Shown here: positions 14,361 through 24,932 of the stretch, piece after piece
How the letters are laid out: each line of letters begins with the position of its first letter
How positions within the stretch are numbered: the first letter of the stretch is position 1
Assembly: GCA_050485365.1 (NCBI GenBank)
Contig: JBJHBH010000004.1
Location: 1 to 64,000, forward strand
From: JARFUG01 sp050485365
GTDB lineage: Bacteria > Desulfobacterota > Desulfuromonadia > Desulfuromonadales > JACZKF01
DNA length: 64,000 nt
Direction of reading: 5' to 3'
Position numbers and translations under genes: made by a program
The notes under the pieces: model-generated
What the model saw: only the letters and a program-made list of their open reading frames with translations
Databases searched by the model: none
What the model was told of the DNA's origin: nothing

Positions 14361-16298
14361 TCAGCCCCTTTCCCCTTCGAGCGATGAGGCGACCGTCGGT
14401 GCGATGGTGATGACGGCCTGGTCGCGAAGCCTGTCGAGCTCCCTCTCCAGTGCGTCGCCGCGCTTGCGGGCGAGTACTTCCTGGCGCAGGGTGTCGCGCT
14501 TGGCGGCGTCGAGCGCGCTCATGTCGGCGGGACGATGGTCTCTGACGGCAGCGACGACATAGGAGCCGGCGACCTCGAAGACCGCGTCGAGAACAGGCTC
14601 TTGGGCGGAGGCGTCGAACGCCTGCTCGAACAGGTCGTCGGCAAAGCCGACGCCGGGGACGAAGCCGCCGTAGGCGCGGCTGAACGGACCGGTCTGCTCG
14701 GTTCTCACCCCGAGCTCGCGGGCGACCTGCGCGACGGAGCGCCCTTCGTTGAGGAGAGCGAGGGCCTGGTCGGCCGCTTCGCGGGCGAGACCGCGGGCCT
14801 GCTCACGGCGATAGGCGGCTTCGACCTGCGTGCGGATCTCGGCCAGCTCGGGCAGGCGGCTTTCGCGTCGCTCGGCGAGGGCGAAAAGGACGACGCCTTC
14901 GGCGGTGTAGAGGGGCCGCGCCGGTTCGCCGGGCTGCAGGGCGAAGGCGGCCGGAACGATGTCGTCGGCGTCCTCCAGCCCCGGGACGGGTCCCTGGCGG
15001 TCGAAGAAACCCGTTTGGCGTTTCGGCAGCCCCGTCGCTTCGGCGGCCTTTTCGAGGGAGCCGTCGCGGCGATGGATGTTGTAGGTGTCGAGCGCTTTTT
15101 CGAAGGCGAGCTGGCGGGCTTTTTCTTCACGCACCGCCTCGCGGACCTCGTCCTGCACCGCGCTCAGGGGGGGGAGCCCGCCGTCGATGCGGTCGTCGAC
15201 CTTGATGATGTGGAAGCCGAACGGGGTCTCCACCAGGTCGCTGATCTGGCCGGGCTGCAGGGAGAAGGCGACGCGCTCGAAGGACGCCACGGTCATCCCC
15301 CGCCCGAAGTAGCCGAGCTCGCCCCCTTCGCCGGCGCTGCCCGGATCGTCGGAGTGTTTGCGCGCCAGCTCGGCGAAGTCGTCCCCCTCGCGGACGCGAG
15401 CCAGGATCGCCTCGGCTTCCTCGCGCTTCTGGTTGGCGACTTCGGCCGGGGCGTTCTCGGGGACGCCGATGAGGATGTGGGATGCGCTGACCTCCTCCTC
15501 GACTTCGAAGAGGTCGAGGTTGCGGCGATAGAAGCGCTCCATCTCGTCCTGGCTCACGCTGACCCCCTCCGTGAAATCGGCGGGGTCGAAGACGAGGTAG
15601 TTCAGCGAGACCTGCTCGGGGAGGCGGAAGGCTTCGCGGTTGTCGTCGAGGAATCGCTGCAGCGCCTCGTCGGAGACGCGCACGCGCCCTTCGAAATCGG
15701 AGGCGGAGAGGCGCACGAAGGCCAAGTCGACCAGCTCGTTGCGGGCGCGGAATTCGGCCACGATGTCGTCATCTGTGACGGCGACGCCGTCCTGGATCTG
15801 CTGGCGCACCTTGTCGATCATCAGATCGCGACGCTGCATCGCTTCGAAGATCTCGGGGGTGAGGCGCTGCTGGTGGAGGACCTGCAGATAACGGTCGCGG
15901 TTGAAGGCGCCGTTGTCCTGGAAGACGGAGATGCGCGCGATGGAGTCGATCAGCTCCTGGCGGCTGACCGAGAGGTTGCGCCGCTCGGCCTCCTGCGCCA
16001 GAAGGGTCTGGTCGATGACGAGGTCGAGCGCCTGGCGGCGCAGCCCCAATTCGCGCTCCATCTCGGGGGTGAAGCTCTCACGGTACATGTCCTGATAGAG
16101 GCGGTAGAGATTGCTGTACGCTCTATGGTATTCGTCGTAGTCGACCTTCGTGCCGTTGACGGTGACCGCGGCGGTGTCCCTTCGGGTGTCGCCACCGCCC
16201 CAGACGAAGAGGCCGGTGCCGACGAAGGCGGCGATGATGACCCAGAAGATGACCTTTATCAAAAAGGTGTGCTGCTTGCGGCGTATCAGGTCGAGCAT
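14361..16298 (-). CDS. ppiD: Membrane-anchored peptidyl-prolyl isomerase, PpiD/SurA type
   Basis: 645 residues. One N-terminal membrane anchor (about residues 12-34), a SurA-N-like chaperone region, then a parvulin domain (EVSASHILIGVP ... ELARKHSDDPGSAGEGGELGYFGRG ... PFGFHIIKVDD, about residues 265-360), followed by a second long SurA-like/parvulin-like region with a divergent core. This is the architecture of PpiD, a periplasmic folding factor next to the Sec translocon. ATG 16298; divergent from mreB with about 200 bp between them. Confidence 0.93.
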   Translation of the reverse strand: MLDLIRRKQHTFLIKVIFWVIIAAFVGTGLFVWGGGDTRRDTAAVTVNGTKVDYDEYHRAYSNLYRLYQDMYRESFTPEMERELGLRRQALDLVIDQTLLAQEAERRNLSVSRQELIDSIARISVFQDNGAFNRDRYLQVLHQQRLTPEIFEAMQRRDLMIDKVRQQIQDGVAVTDDDIVAEFRARNELVDLAFVRLSASDFEGRVRVSDEALQRFLDDNREAFRLPEQVSLNYLVFDPADFTEGVSVSQDEMERFYRRNLDLFEVEEEVSASHILIGVPENAPAEVANQKREEAEAILARVREGDDFAELARKHSDDPGSAGEGGELGYFGRGMTVASFERVAFSLQPGQISDLVETPFGFHIIKVDDRIDGGLPPLSAVQDEVREAVREEKARQLAFEKALDTYNIHRRDGSLEKAAEATGLPKRQTGFFDRQGPVPGLEDADDIVPAAFALQPGEPARPLYTAEGVVLFALAERRESRLPELAEIRTQVEAAYRREQARGLAREAADQALALLNEGRSVAQVARELGVRTEQTGPFSRAYGGFVPGVGFADDLFEQAFDASAQEPVLDAVFEVAGSYVVAAVRDHRPADMSALDAAKRDTLRQEVLARKRGDALERELDRLRDQAVITIAPTVASSLEGERG

Positions 16299-16399
16299 GA
16301 GAATGATTACTCCTCTTGTTGGTTCTGTAAAGGTGGAAAATTAAAAGATCATGTTAGTCAATCGGGGGTCCAAATGCAATAGATTTTTCCTTTTCACGC

Positions 16400-16429
16400 T
16401 TGATGGTTGCGCGCTTTGTGTGCTAACCT
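16400..16429 (+). promoter_or_regulatory. Putative promoter of the mre operon
   Basis: TTGATG (16400-16405) and TAACCT (16424-16429), spacing 18, 68 nt before mreB, in the divergent ppiD-mreB region (16299-16496). Confidence 0.5.
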
Positions 16430-16496
16430 GAGCCGCATTTGCACAGAGGCTGAACAGCCCCGTTCGACCCCCTCCCCCCGAAAGGAGTACCATCCC

Positions 16497-17540
<1,044 letters not shown>

Positions 17541-17549
17541 CAGGACGCC

Positions 17550-17575
17550 CGGCGCCGGAGTCGTCTCCGGCGCCG
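17550..17575 (+). promoter_or_regulatory. Strong hairpin in the mreB-mreC gap
   Basis: Perfect 11-bp inverted repeat (17550-17560 with 17565-17575) around a 4-nt loop, all G/C apart from one A-T pair per arm, with no T-run. It could stabilise the mreB message 3' end or cause partial termination so that mreB is made in excess over mreCD. Confidence 0.6.
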
Positions 17576-17601
17576 CCGCAAGCTCCTTCCCCGGCGTCTC
17601 G

Positions 17602-18420
17602 ATGTTCGATTTTCTGAAAAAATTCCGCACCCCCCTGCTGGCCGGAGGTCTCGTTCTGGTGGCGCTGCTGGTCTATTCGGCCAACCTGCGCCAGGGCCCC
17701 CGAACGACCCTGTTCGAGCGGGCGGTGCTGCAGATCACGGCCCCCTTCCAAAAGGGGATCGACGTCGCCTGGACCGCCGTCGCCGACAGCTGGGATCACT
17801 ATTTCTGGCTGGTCGGCACCAAAGAGGAGAACCGACGGCTTCACGACGAAAACCGGCGTCTGCGAGCCGAGCTCTACGAGCTGACGGAGATCCGCCTCGC
17901 CAACGAGCGTTTGCGCAGGCTTCTTGAGTTCAAGGAGGAGATGGACCTCCCCGCCCTCCCCGCCCAGCTCATCGCCGCCGACGCCAGCAGCTGGTTCCGC
18001 ACCGTCGTCATCGACAAGGGGAGCAGCGACGGGGTGCGCGAGGGGATGCCCGTGGTGGTGGCCGAAGGGGCCGTCGGGCGGGTGATCACCGTCGCCGCTG
18101 GGCAGTCCCGCGTGCTGCTCGTCACCGACGCCAGCTCGGCCGTCGCCGCCCTCGTGCAGCGAAATCGCACCCGGGGGGTTGTGCGCGGCCGCGGCGAGAA
18201 TCTCAATCTCGAATACGCCCTTCGCGAGGCCGACGTTCGCGTCGGCGACGTGCTCATCACCTCGGGCACCGGAGGGATCTTCCCCAAGGGGATCCCCATC
18301 GGCAGGGTGTCGGGGGTGAGCCGCGAGGCCTACGGTCTTTTCCAGGGGGTGGAGATCGAGCCCTTCGTCGACTTCTCGCGCCTGGAGGAGGTCCTCGTTC
18401 TGCTGCGGGACGATCCATGA
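17602..18420 (+). CDS. mreC: Rod shape-determining protein MreC
   Basis: 272 residues: an N-terminal membrane anchor (about 11-27), a coiled coil (KEENRRLHDENRRLRAEL) and a beta-rich periplasmic region with the family motifs GSSDGVREGMPVV, VGRVITV, LVTDASSAVAALVQRN and DVLITSGTGGIFPKGIPIG. It links MreB to the peptidoglycan synthases in the periplasm. No clear ribosome site precedes ATG 17602; translation may depend on the message folding around the upstream hairpin. The stop overlaps the mreD start (ATGA). Confidence 0.96.
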   Translation: MFDFLKKFRTPLLAGGLVLVALLVYSANLRQGPRTTLFERAVLQITAPFQKGIDVAWTAVADSWDHYFWLVGTKEENRRLHDENRRLRAELYELTEIRLANERLRRLLEFKEEMDLPALPAQLIAADASSWFRTVVIDKGSSDGVREGMPVVVAEGAVGRVITVAAGQSRVLLVTDASSAVAALVQRNRTRGVVRGRGENLNLEYALREADVRVGDVLITSGTGGIFPKGIPIGRVSGVSREAYGLFQGVEIEPFVDFSRLEEVLVLLRDDP

Positions 18421-18953
18421 GACGGGTCTTTTTCTACTTTCTCGTCGGCTTCGTCTTCGTGCTGCTGCAGACGGCCTTCTTTCCGCGCCTCCTTCCGTTC
18501 CATCTGAAGCCGGATCTGCTCCTCATCCTCGTCGTCTACCTCGGGCTCAACGAGGATTTCGTGCGCGGGGGGTGCCTCTCCTACGCCCTGGGATGCCTTC
18601 AGGACGCCTTCGCCGGACACTACCTCGGTCTGTACGGCATGGCTCTTCTGGCCGTCTTCGTGACGGTGCGCGGCACCGCCGACCGCCTCAACACCGAAAG
18701 CTCGGTTCTTCTGCTGCTTCTCGTTTTCGGGGGGACCTTTCTCGAAGGGGGCATCCTCTTTTTCTCCCTCGGCTTTTTCGCCGACGCCGGCCCGATGCTC
18801 CCGCTGTTTCTCAAATATCTCGTCCCCCAGGCGCTGATCAATCTGGGGGCCGCCATCTTGCTGCTGACCGTCGCCTTTCGACTTCAGCGCGCCTTGCCTC
18901 TCGGAATGGAAATCCCCGGACTTCGCCGATTGAACAGCCGCCATGGATCTTAG
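18417..18953 (+). CDS. mreD: Rod shape-determining membrane protein MreD
   Basis: 178 residues, five to six hydrophobic segments, with the MreD pattern of an N-terminal TM followed by LKPDLLLILVVYLGL and the GCLQDAF-AGHYLGLYGM segment. It partners MreC in the elongasome. Overlaps mreC by 4 nt and mrdA by 11 nt. Confidence 0.9.
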   Translation: MRRVFFYFLVGFVFVLLQTAFFPRLLPFHLKPDLLLILVVYLGLNEDFVRGGCLSYALGCLQDAFAGHYLGLYGMALLAVFVTVRGTADRLNTESSVLLLLLVFGGTFLEGGILFFSLGFFADAGPMLPLFLKYLVPQALINLGAAILLLTVAFRLQRALPLGMEIPGLRRLNSRHGS

Positions 18954-20808
18954 ATCGTCGGGCTCGCCCCACGGATTCAAAAGACGTTTCGCCGTTTTCT
19001 GCCTCGCCGCCGTCGCGGTCTTTTTGCTGCTGGCGCTTCGCCTCTGGTATCTGCAGGTCGTCAACGTCGAGCGCTACCAGCACCTCTCGGAGCGAAACCG
19101 CATCCGCTACGTTCCGGTCTCCGCGCCGCGCGGCCCGATCTACGACCGGGACGGCGCGCTGCTGGTCGGCAACCGACCCTCCTTCGCCATCTCGGTCCTG
19201 CGCCAGGACGTGAAGGACCGCGAGGCGCTGCTGGAGCGCCTCGCGCACTACCTGGCCGTCGAGCCGAGCGATCTGCAAAGAAAGTGGACGAGCGGCAGCC
19301 GCCTGCCGCGATTTCGTCCCATTGCGCTGGCCGAGGACGTCACCCGCGAGGAGTTGGAGCGGGTTCAGGAGAACTCCATCGAGCTGCCCGGGGTGATGGC
19401 CGAGGTCCGCCCGCTGCGCGACTACCTTTATGGCGATATGGCGGCCCACGTCTTCGGCTACCTCGGCGAGATCAACGAGGCCGAGCTGTCCAGGGACCGC
19501 GAGGGGTTCTACCGCCCCGGCGACACCGTCGGCAAGACGGGGCTGGAGAGGGCCTTCGAGCGCTACCTCCGGGGGGGCGCCGGAGAGCGCCGCGTCGAGG
19601 TCGATGTGCTCGGCAAGGAGCTGCGCCTGCTCAACACCCAGGAGCCGACCCCCGGCAACCGCGTCTATCTGACGATCCGCCGCGACGTGCAACTCGCCGC
19701 CGAGGCCGCCATCGGCGACCATGCGGGGTCGGCCGTCCTGATGGACGTGCACACCGGCGAGATTCTGGCCATGGCGAGCCGCCCTTCCTTCAATCCGGCC
19801 GATTTCGCCCGGGGGATCACCGGGCAGGAGTGGCTCGCGCTGCTGGAAAACTCCCGCCATCCTCTGAAGAACAAGGCGATCCAGGGGCAATACCCCCCCG
19901 GCTCGACCTACAAGATCGTGACGGCTCTGGCGGCGCTGCGCGCCGGGGTCGCCAACGCGTCGACGACCGTCTTTTGCTCGGGGCGCTTCACGTTGGGGAA
20001 TCGGGATTTTCGCTGCTGGAAGAGGGGGGGGCACGGCCGGGTCGATCTGCGCAAGGCCCTCAAGGAGAGCTGCGACACCTGGTTCTATCAGGTCGGCCTG
20101 GAGCTCGGGATCGACCGCCTGGCGCAGATGTCCTTCGAGCTCGGCCTCGGGCGGCCGTCGGGGATCGGCCTCGAGGGGGAGCTCGCCGGGCTGGTGCCGA
20201 CGCGACAGTGGAAGCGCGAGCGCTTCAACGAGCCGTGGTACAACGGCGAGACGGTCAACGCCTCCATCGGCCAGGGATACCTGCTGACGACACCCGTTCA
20301 GCTGGCGGTGATGACGGCGGCCGTCGCCAACGGCGGCAACGTGCTGCGCCCCCAGCTCCTTCAGCGGGTGGAGAACCTCGACGGCAAGATCCTTTTGGAG
20401 GCGCAGCCCGAGGTCGTCCGCTCGACCCCGTTGAGCCCCGCCGATCTGAAGGTGGTGCGCGACGCCCTCGTCGCCTCCGTCGTCGAACCGGGGGGGACGG
20501 GGCGGCGCAGCCAGCTTCCGGGGATCGCCGTGGCCGGCAAGACCGGCACCGCGCAGGTGGTGCGCCTCGGAGAGGATCGCGACGCCAAGCGGGAGATCCC
20601 CTACCGTTTCCGCGATCACGCCCTGTTCGTCGCCTATGCGCCGGCCGAGAACCCCCAGGTCGCCGTCGCCGTCGTCATCGAGCACGGCACGGGGGGAGGA
20701 GCCGTCGCCGCCCCCATCGCGCGCCAAATCCTGGAGAGCTACTTCGGACTGCCGCCGCAGCAGATCGCCGTCGTCCCGGTGGACGCCGCGCCCGGCGCGG
20801 CGCAGTGA
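18943..20808 (+). CDS. mrdA: Penicillin-binding protein 2 (elongation transpeptidase)
   Basis: 621 residues: N-terminal membrane anchor (about 14-38), class B PBP dimerisation domain and transpeptidase. Active-site motifs are STYK in YPPGSTYKIV (serine nucleophile), SCD in KESCDTWFYQ (SxN position, with Asp as in many PBP2) and KTG in AGKTGTAQV. It crosslinks peptidoglycan during rod elongation. The start lies inside mreD; rodA begins 10 nt after the stop. Confidence 0.97.
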   Translation: MDLRSSGSPHGFKRRFAVFCLAAVAVFLLLALRLWYLQVVNVERYQHLSERNRIRYVPVSAPRGPIYDRDGALLVGNRPSFAISVLRQDVKDREALLERLAHYLAVEPSDLQRKWTSGSRLPRFRPIALAEDVTREELERVQENSIELPGVMAEVRPLRDYLYGDMAAHVFGYLGEINEAELSRDREGFYRPGDTVGKTGLERAFERYLRGGAGERRVEVDVLGKELRLLNTQEPTPGNRVYLTIRRDVQLAAEAAIGDHAGSAVLMDVHTGEILAMASRPSFNPADFARGITGQEWLALLENSRHPLKNKAIQGQYPPGSTYKIVTALAALRAGVANASTTVFCSGRFTLGNRDFRCWKRGGHGRVDLRKALKESCDTWFYQVGLELGIDRLAQMSFELGLGRPSGIGLEGELAGLVPTRQWKRERFNEPWYNGETVNASIGQGYLLTTPVQLAVMTAAVANGGNVLRPQLLQRVENLDGKILLEAQPEVVRSTPLSPADLKVVRDALVASVVEPGGTGRRSQLPGIAVAGKTGTAQVVRLGEDRDAKREIPYRFRDHALFVAYAPAENPQVAVAVVIEHGTGGGAVAAPIARQILESYFGLPPQQIAVVPVDAAPGAAQ

Positions 20809-20818
20809 GGGGGGGACG

Positions 20819-21913
20819 ATGCCGTTCGATCGCCGACTGCTGACGCACTTCGACTGGGTCCTGCTGCTGCTGGTGCTGCTGATCGCGGGCATCGGGGTGC
20901 TCAATCTCTACAGCGCCACCGCGTCGTGGGCCCCCTCCATCTATCTGAGACAGCTGTCGTGGATCGGCATCGGGCTGGCCATCGCCCTGGCGGTGACCGC
21001 CTTCGACTACCGTCATCTCGAATACCTTGGGGCTTTTTTCTATCTCGTCAACGTCGCCCTTCTGGTCGCCGTCCTCGCCTTCGGCAAGGTCACCATGGGG
21101 GCGGCGCGCTGGATCGATCTCGGCTTCTTCAACCTGCAGCCGAGCGAGATCATGAAGATCGTCATCATCCTGATCTTCGCCCGATACTTCGCCGCCCGGG
21201 AAAAGCCCCTCGGCTACGCGCTGCGCGATCTCCTCATCCCATTCGCCATTCTGGCGGTTCCCGTGGTGCTCATCCTGCGCCAACCCGATCTCGGAACCAC
21301 GATGCTGATCCTCTTCATCGGCGCCACCATGATGCTCTTCGCCGGGATCAAGCGCTGGACCCTCGTTTTTCTGACCGGATCGGGGGTCGGCGCCGCGGTG
21401 ATCGGGTGGTTCTTTCTCCTGCACGACTACCAGCGCCGCCGCGTCTACACCTTTCTCGACCCCGAGAAGGACCCCCTCGGCTCCGGCTATCACATCATCC
21501 AGTCGAAGATCGCCGTGGGCAGCGGAGGGTTCTTCGGCAAGGGGTTCATGCAGGGGACCCAGTCGCAGCTCTCCTTTTTGCCCGAGCGCCACACCGATTT
21601 CGCCTTCTCGGTCTTCGCCGAGGAGTGGGGCTTCACCGGCTCGCTGGTGCTGCTGCTCCTCTTTCTCTTTCTCATCATCTGGGGGATCTACGTTGCGAGG
21701 CGGGCCTCCGACCGCTTCGGCACCTACCTGGCCGTGGGCGTGGTGGCGATGATCTTCTGGCACATCGTGGTGAACCTCGGCATGGTCATCGGGCTGCTGC
21801 CGGTCGTCGGCGTCCCGTTGCCGCTCTTTTCCTACGGAGGGACGAGCATGGTCACGACGATGATCGGCGCGGGGCTGCTGCTGAACGTGAGCATGCGGCG
21901 GTTCATGTTTTAA
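20819..21913 (+). CDS. rodA: Peptidoglycan glycosyltransferase RodA
   Basis: 364 residues, ten or so membrane segments, SEDS family. Conserved features: ARWIDLGFFNLQPSEIMKI, RQPDLGTT, LLPVVGVPLPLFSYGGTSM. It polymerises lipid II into glycan strands with PBP2. ATG 20819 follows a GGGGGGGAC ribosome site. It closes the mre operon; a heptad-repeat region follows before amrS. Confidence 0.97.
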   Translation: MPFDRRLLTHFDWVLLLLVLLIAGIGVLNLYSATASWAPSIYLRQLSWIGIGLAIALAVTAFDYRHLEYLGAFFYLVNVALLVAVLAFGKVTMGAARWIDLGFFNLQPSEIMKIVIILIFARYFAAREKPLGYALRDLLIPFAILAVPVVLILRQPDLGTTMLILFIGATMMLFAGIKRWTLVFLTGSGVGAAVIGWFFLLHDYQRRRVYTFLDPEKDPLGSGYHIIQSKIAVGSGGFFGKGFMQGTQSQLSFLPERHTDFAFSVFAEEWGFTGSLVLLLLFLFLIIWGIYVARRASDRFGTYLAVGVVAMIFWHIVVNLGMVIGLLPVVGVPLPLFSYGGTSMVTTMIGAGLLLNVSMRRFMF

Positions 21914-21917
21914 AGGC

Positions 21918-22072
21918 AGGCGCGAGGCGATAGGCGCGAGGCAATAGGTGCGAGGCAATAGGCGCAAGGCAATAGGTGCGAGGCGATAGGAAAAGACGCC
22001 CATCGCCCCTTGCCCATCGCCCATCGCCCATCGCCCATTGCCCATCGCCCATCGCCCATCGCCCATCGCCCG
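21918..22072. repeat. Intergenic tandem heptad repeats in two opposed blocks
   Basis: 21918-21988 is built of 14-nt units (pairs of 7-mers of the form GCGCGAG/GCRATAG). 21998-22072 consists of about ten 7-mers GCCCATC with a few variants. The two blocks are roughly inverse complements, so the transcript can fold into a long hairpin. The stretch fills the whole gap between rodA and amrS and carries no gene. Confidence 0.85.
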
Positions 22073-22114
22073 ATCTGCTATACTTTCCTTCCATCCGGGA
22101 AGGAGAGTGCCGCC

Positions 22115-23146
22115 ATGCACGAAGCGATGTTCTGGGAGAAGGCCGCCGAAGGGAAGGTGAAGTGCTCGCTGTGTCGCTTCCGCTGCCTGATCGCCGACGG
22201 GCAGCGGGGGGTGTGCGGGGTGCGGGAGAACCGCGCCGGAACCCTCTACAGCCTCGTCTATGGGCGCAGCGTCGCCGAGAGCGTCGATCCCGTCGAGAAG
22301 AAACCCCTCTTCCACTACCTGCCGGGCTCGCGCACCTTTTCGGTGGCCACCGTCGGGTGCAATTTCCGCTGCCTTCACTGCCAGAACCATCAGATCGCCC
22401 ACCTTCCGATGAGCGCGCGCCCCATCGCCGGCGAGAACCTCCCCCCTGCCGAGATCGTCCGCCGGGCGGTGCATGCCGGGTGCCGCAGCATCTCCTACAC
22501 CTACACCGAGCCGACCATCTTCTACGAATACGCCTACGATACGGCGCGCCTGGCCCGGCAGCAGGGGCTCGGCAACATTTTCGTCACCAACGGCTACATC
22601 ACCGAAGAGGCCCTGACCCGCCTTGCTCCCTATCTCGACGCCGCCAACGTCGATCTGAAGGGGTTCTCCGAGGCGTTCTACCGCGAGGTCGCCGGCGCCA
22701 CCCTGCAGGGGGTGCTCGACTCCCTGAAGGTCTACCGCCGGCTCGGTATCTGGATCGAGGTGACCACCCTCGTCATTCCGGGGCACAACGACGACGAGGC
22801 GCAGCTCAAGGGGATCGCGCGCTTCATCGCCCAGGAGCTCGGAGCCGAGGTCCCCTGGCATCTCAGCGCCTTCTATCCGACCTATCGCATGACCAACCGT
22901 CCCCCCACCCCCGTCGAAACGCTGCGCCGCGCCCGCGAGATCGGCTTCGAGGCGGGGCTGCGCTACGTCTATCTCGGCAACGTCCCGGGCGAGGGGGGGG
23001 AGTCGACATGGTGCCCCGCCTGCCGCCGCGCCGTCGTCGAGCGCAGGGGGTATCGGCTGGGGGCGGTGCATATCAAGGAGGGACGCTGCGGATTCTGCGG
23101 CGAACCCCAGCAGGGACGGTGGCAGGGGGGCGAGGATGAAGGATGA
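22115..23146 (+). CDS. amrS: AmmeMemoRadiSam-system radical SAM enzyme
   Basis: 343 residues. A cysteine-rich N-terminus (CSLCRFRC ... GVCGVRENR) precedes the radical SAM cluster motif CNFRCLHC, then YTYTEPTIFYEYAYDTA, FVTNGYI, NVDLKGFSEAFYR, VTTLVIPGHND and a C-terminal zinc-ribbon-like CPAC ... CGFC. This is the AmrS family, related to pyruvate-formate-lyase activating enzymes. Its usual companions (MEMO1 and AMMECR1 homologues) are absent here, as is common. The substrate is unknown. Confidence 0.93.
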   Translation: MHEAMFWEKAAEGKVKCSLCRFRCLIADGQRGVCGVRENRAGTLYSLVYGRSVAESVDPVEKKPLFHYLPGSRTFSVATVGCNFRCLHCQNHQIAHLPMSARPIAGENLPPAEIVRRAVHAGCRSISYTYTEPTIFYEYAYDTARLARQQGLGNIFVTNGYITEEALTRLAPYLDAANVDLKGFSEAFYREVAGATLQGVLDSLKVYRRLGIWIEVTTLVIPGHNDDEAQLKGIARFIAQELGAEVPWHLSAFYPTYRMTNRPPTPVETLRRAREIGFEAGLRYVYLGNVPGEGGESTWCPACRRAVVERRGYRLGAVHIKEGRCGFCGEPQQGRWQGGEDEG

Positions 23147-23199
23147 AGCGCCGGGCCAAGGCGGCCCGTTGACCGTGACATGAGAGGAGGAGGCGAACG

Positions 23200-23559
23200 A
23201 TGGCAGAAGAGAAGAGTGTGACCCAGCAGCTCGAAGATGTGGTGCGGCCGCTGTTCCGCACCGGGAGCGTGATCCAGGGCAGCGAGATGCGCGGAGGGTT
23301 TCTGCTGGCGGCGTCGTGGCGGCTCGGGACGATGCGCATGGACAACTGGTCGCGGGAGATTCACCTGATCCTCCCCCCGGAGGTGGTCGAGCGCTACGCC
23401 AAGCTCAACGACAAGGGGAAGGCCAAGGCGAACGAAAAACTCGTCTCGTTGGTGCGCCGCAAGCTGGAGACGTTCCGTCCCGAGCACGACCGCCCCCGCT
23501 TCATGCTCCCCCCCGTCGAGGTCTGGGCGGTGAAATACGAGGACGTTTTCCCGAAATAG
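23200..23559 (+). CDS. Conserved-looking protein of unknown function
   Basis: 119 residues, soluble, basic-acidic mixed, with no recognised family. The middle (RMDNWSREIHLILPPEVVERYAKLNDKGKAKANEKLVSL) looks helical. A good ribosome site (AGGAGGAGG) precedes ATG 23200, and codon use matches the neighbours, so the gene is probably real. It follows amrS by 53 nt and converges on rarA, whose stop is 21 nt away. Confidence 0.75.
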   Translation: MAEEKSVTQQLEDVVRPLFRTGSVIQGSEMRGGFLLAASWRLGTMRMDNWSREIHLILPPEVVERYAKLNDKGKAKANEKLVSLVRRKLETFRPEHDRPRFMLPPVEVWAVKYEDVFPK

Positions 23560-23579
23560 AGCGTCGCCGCCCCTTCTCG

Positions 23580-24932
23580 TCACTCCTTCTCCCGGCGGAG
23601 GGGAGGGGCGGGAGGGTCCGTGCTCTCCTCGTTTGCCCCTCGCAGGCTCTGCCAGTAGCGCATCCGCTCGGCGATCGTCTTTTCGTATCCGCGCTCGGTC
23701 GGTCGATAGTAGCGCCTGCCGCGAAGCGCCTCGGGGAGGTAGTCCTGGGGGGCGAACCCTTCATCGAAGGCGTGGGCGTAGCGGTATCCCCTGCCGTAGT
23801 CGAGCTCCTTCATCAGCCGCGTGGGGGCGTTTCGGATATGCAGGGGGACGGCGAGGGCGCCGCTTTTGCGCACCTCGGCCAGCGCCTCCTCGACCCCCCG
23901 GTAGGCGGCATTGCTCTTGGGGGCGGTGGCCAGATAGGTCGTCCCCTGGGCGAGGTTGATGCGCCCCTCGGGGAGGCCGACGAAGTGCACGGCCTGCTGC
24001 ACGGCCAGGGCGATCTGCAGGGCGCGCGGGTCGGCGTTGCCCACATCCTCCGAGGCGAAGACGACCATGCGCCGGGCGATGAAGAGGGGGTCCTCTCCCG
24101 CCTCGAGCATCCGCGCCAGGTAGTACAGGGCGCCGTCGGGGTCGCTGCCGCGCAGGCTCTTGATGAAGGCCGAGATGACGTTGTAGTGCTCCTCGCCCCC
24201 CTTGTCGTACACCAGCGCCTTTTTCTGCAGCGCCTCGCTGACGACCTCGTCCGTGATGCACCCCTCGGGGGCGGTCGCCGCGGCGAGCTCAAGGGTGTTC
24301 AGAGCAATGCGGGCGTCGCCGTGGGCCTGCTCGGCGAGAAGGTCGAGAGCCTCCTGGTCGGCTCTCACTCTGCCGGAAAGCCCCCTCGGATCGTCGACGG
24401 CGCGGCGCAGCAGGATCGCGATCTGATCGGCCTCCAGAGGGTGCAGCACGAAGACCCGCGAGCGCGACAGCAGCGCCGAGTTGACCTCGAAGGAGGGGTT
24501 TTCGGTGGTGGCGCCGATGAGGGTGATGTCGCCGCGTTCGACGAAGGGGAGAAAGGCGTCCTGCTGCGCCTTGTTGAAGCGGTGGATCTCGTCGACGAAA
24601 AGGACTGTTTTGCGGCCGTGGTAGGCCTTCTCCTCCCGGGCGCGGGCCACGATCTCGCGCACCTCCTTCACCCCCTGCAAGACGGCGGAGAACAGGACGA
24701 AGCGGCTTCGGGTCGTTCCGGCGATGACCTGGGCGAGGGTCGTCTTCCCCGTCCCGGGCGGCCCCCAGAAGATCACCGAGGCGAGTTGATCGGTTTCGAT
24801 CAGGCGCCGCAGCACCTTCCCCTCGCCCAGAAGATGGTCCTGCCCCACCATCTCGGCCAGGGTGCTCGGCCTAAGGCGCTCGGCCAGGGGGGCGTCCTTG
24901 TCGTCGGTGAGTGACTGTTCGAAAAGGTCCAT
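23580..24932 (-). CDS. rarA: Replication-associated recombination protein RarA (MgsA)
   Basis: 450 residues, clamp-loader-like AAA+ ATPase. Walker A GPPGTGKTT, Walker B VLFVDEIHRFNK, sensor 1 GATTENPSFEVN, and a C-terminal tetramerisation region (LRGSDPDGALYYLARMLEAGEDPLFIARR ... PRGASEDVGNADP-like block). It acts at stalled replication forks. Two ATGs lie close together at 24938 and 24932; the second has GGAG at a suitable 9-nt distance and is chosen. Confidence 0.95.
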   Translation of the reverse strand: MDLFEQSLTDDKDAPLAERLRPSTLAEMVGQDHLLGEGKVLRRLIETDQLASVIFWGPPGTGKTTLAQVIAGTTRSRFVLFSAVLQGVKEVREIVARAREEKAYHGRKTVLFVDEIHRFNKAQQDAFLPFVERGDITLIGATTENPSFEVNSALLSRSRVFVLHPLEADQIAILLRRAVDDPRGLSGRVRADQEALDLLAEQAHGDARIALNTLELAAATAPEGCITDEVVSEALQKKALVYDKGGEEHYNVISAFIKSLRGSDPDGALYYLARMLEAGEDPLFIARRMVVFASEDVGNADPRALQIALAVQQAVHFVGLPEGRINLAQGTTYLATAPKSNAAYRGVEEALAEVRKSGALAVPLHIRNAPTRLMKELDYGRGYRYAHAFDEGFAPQDYLPEALRGRRYYRPTERGYEKTIAERMRYWQSLRGANEESTDPPAPPLRREKE

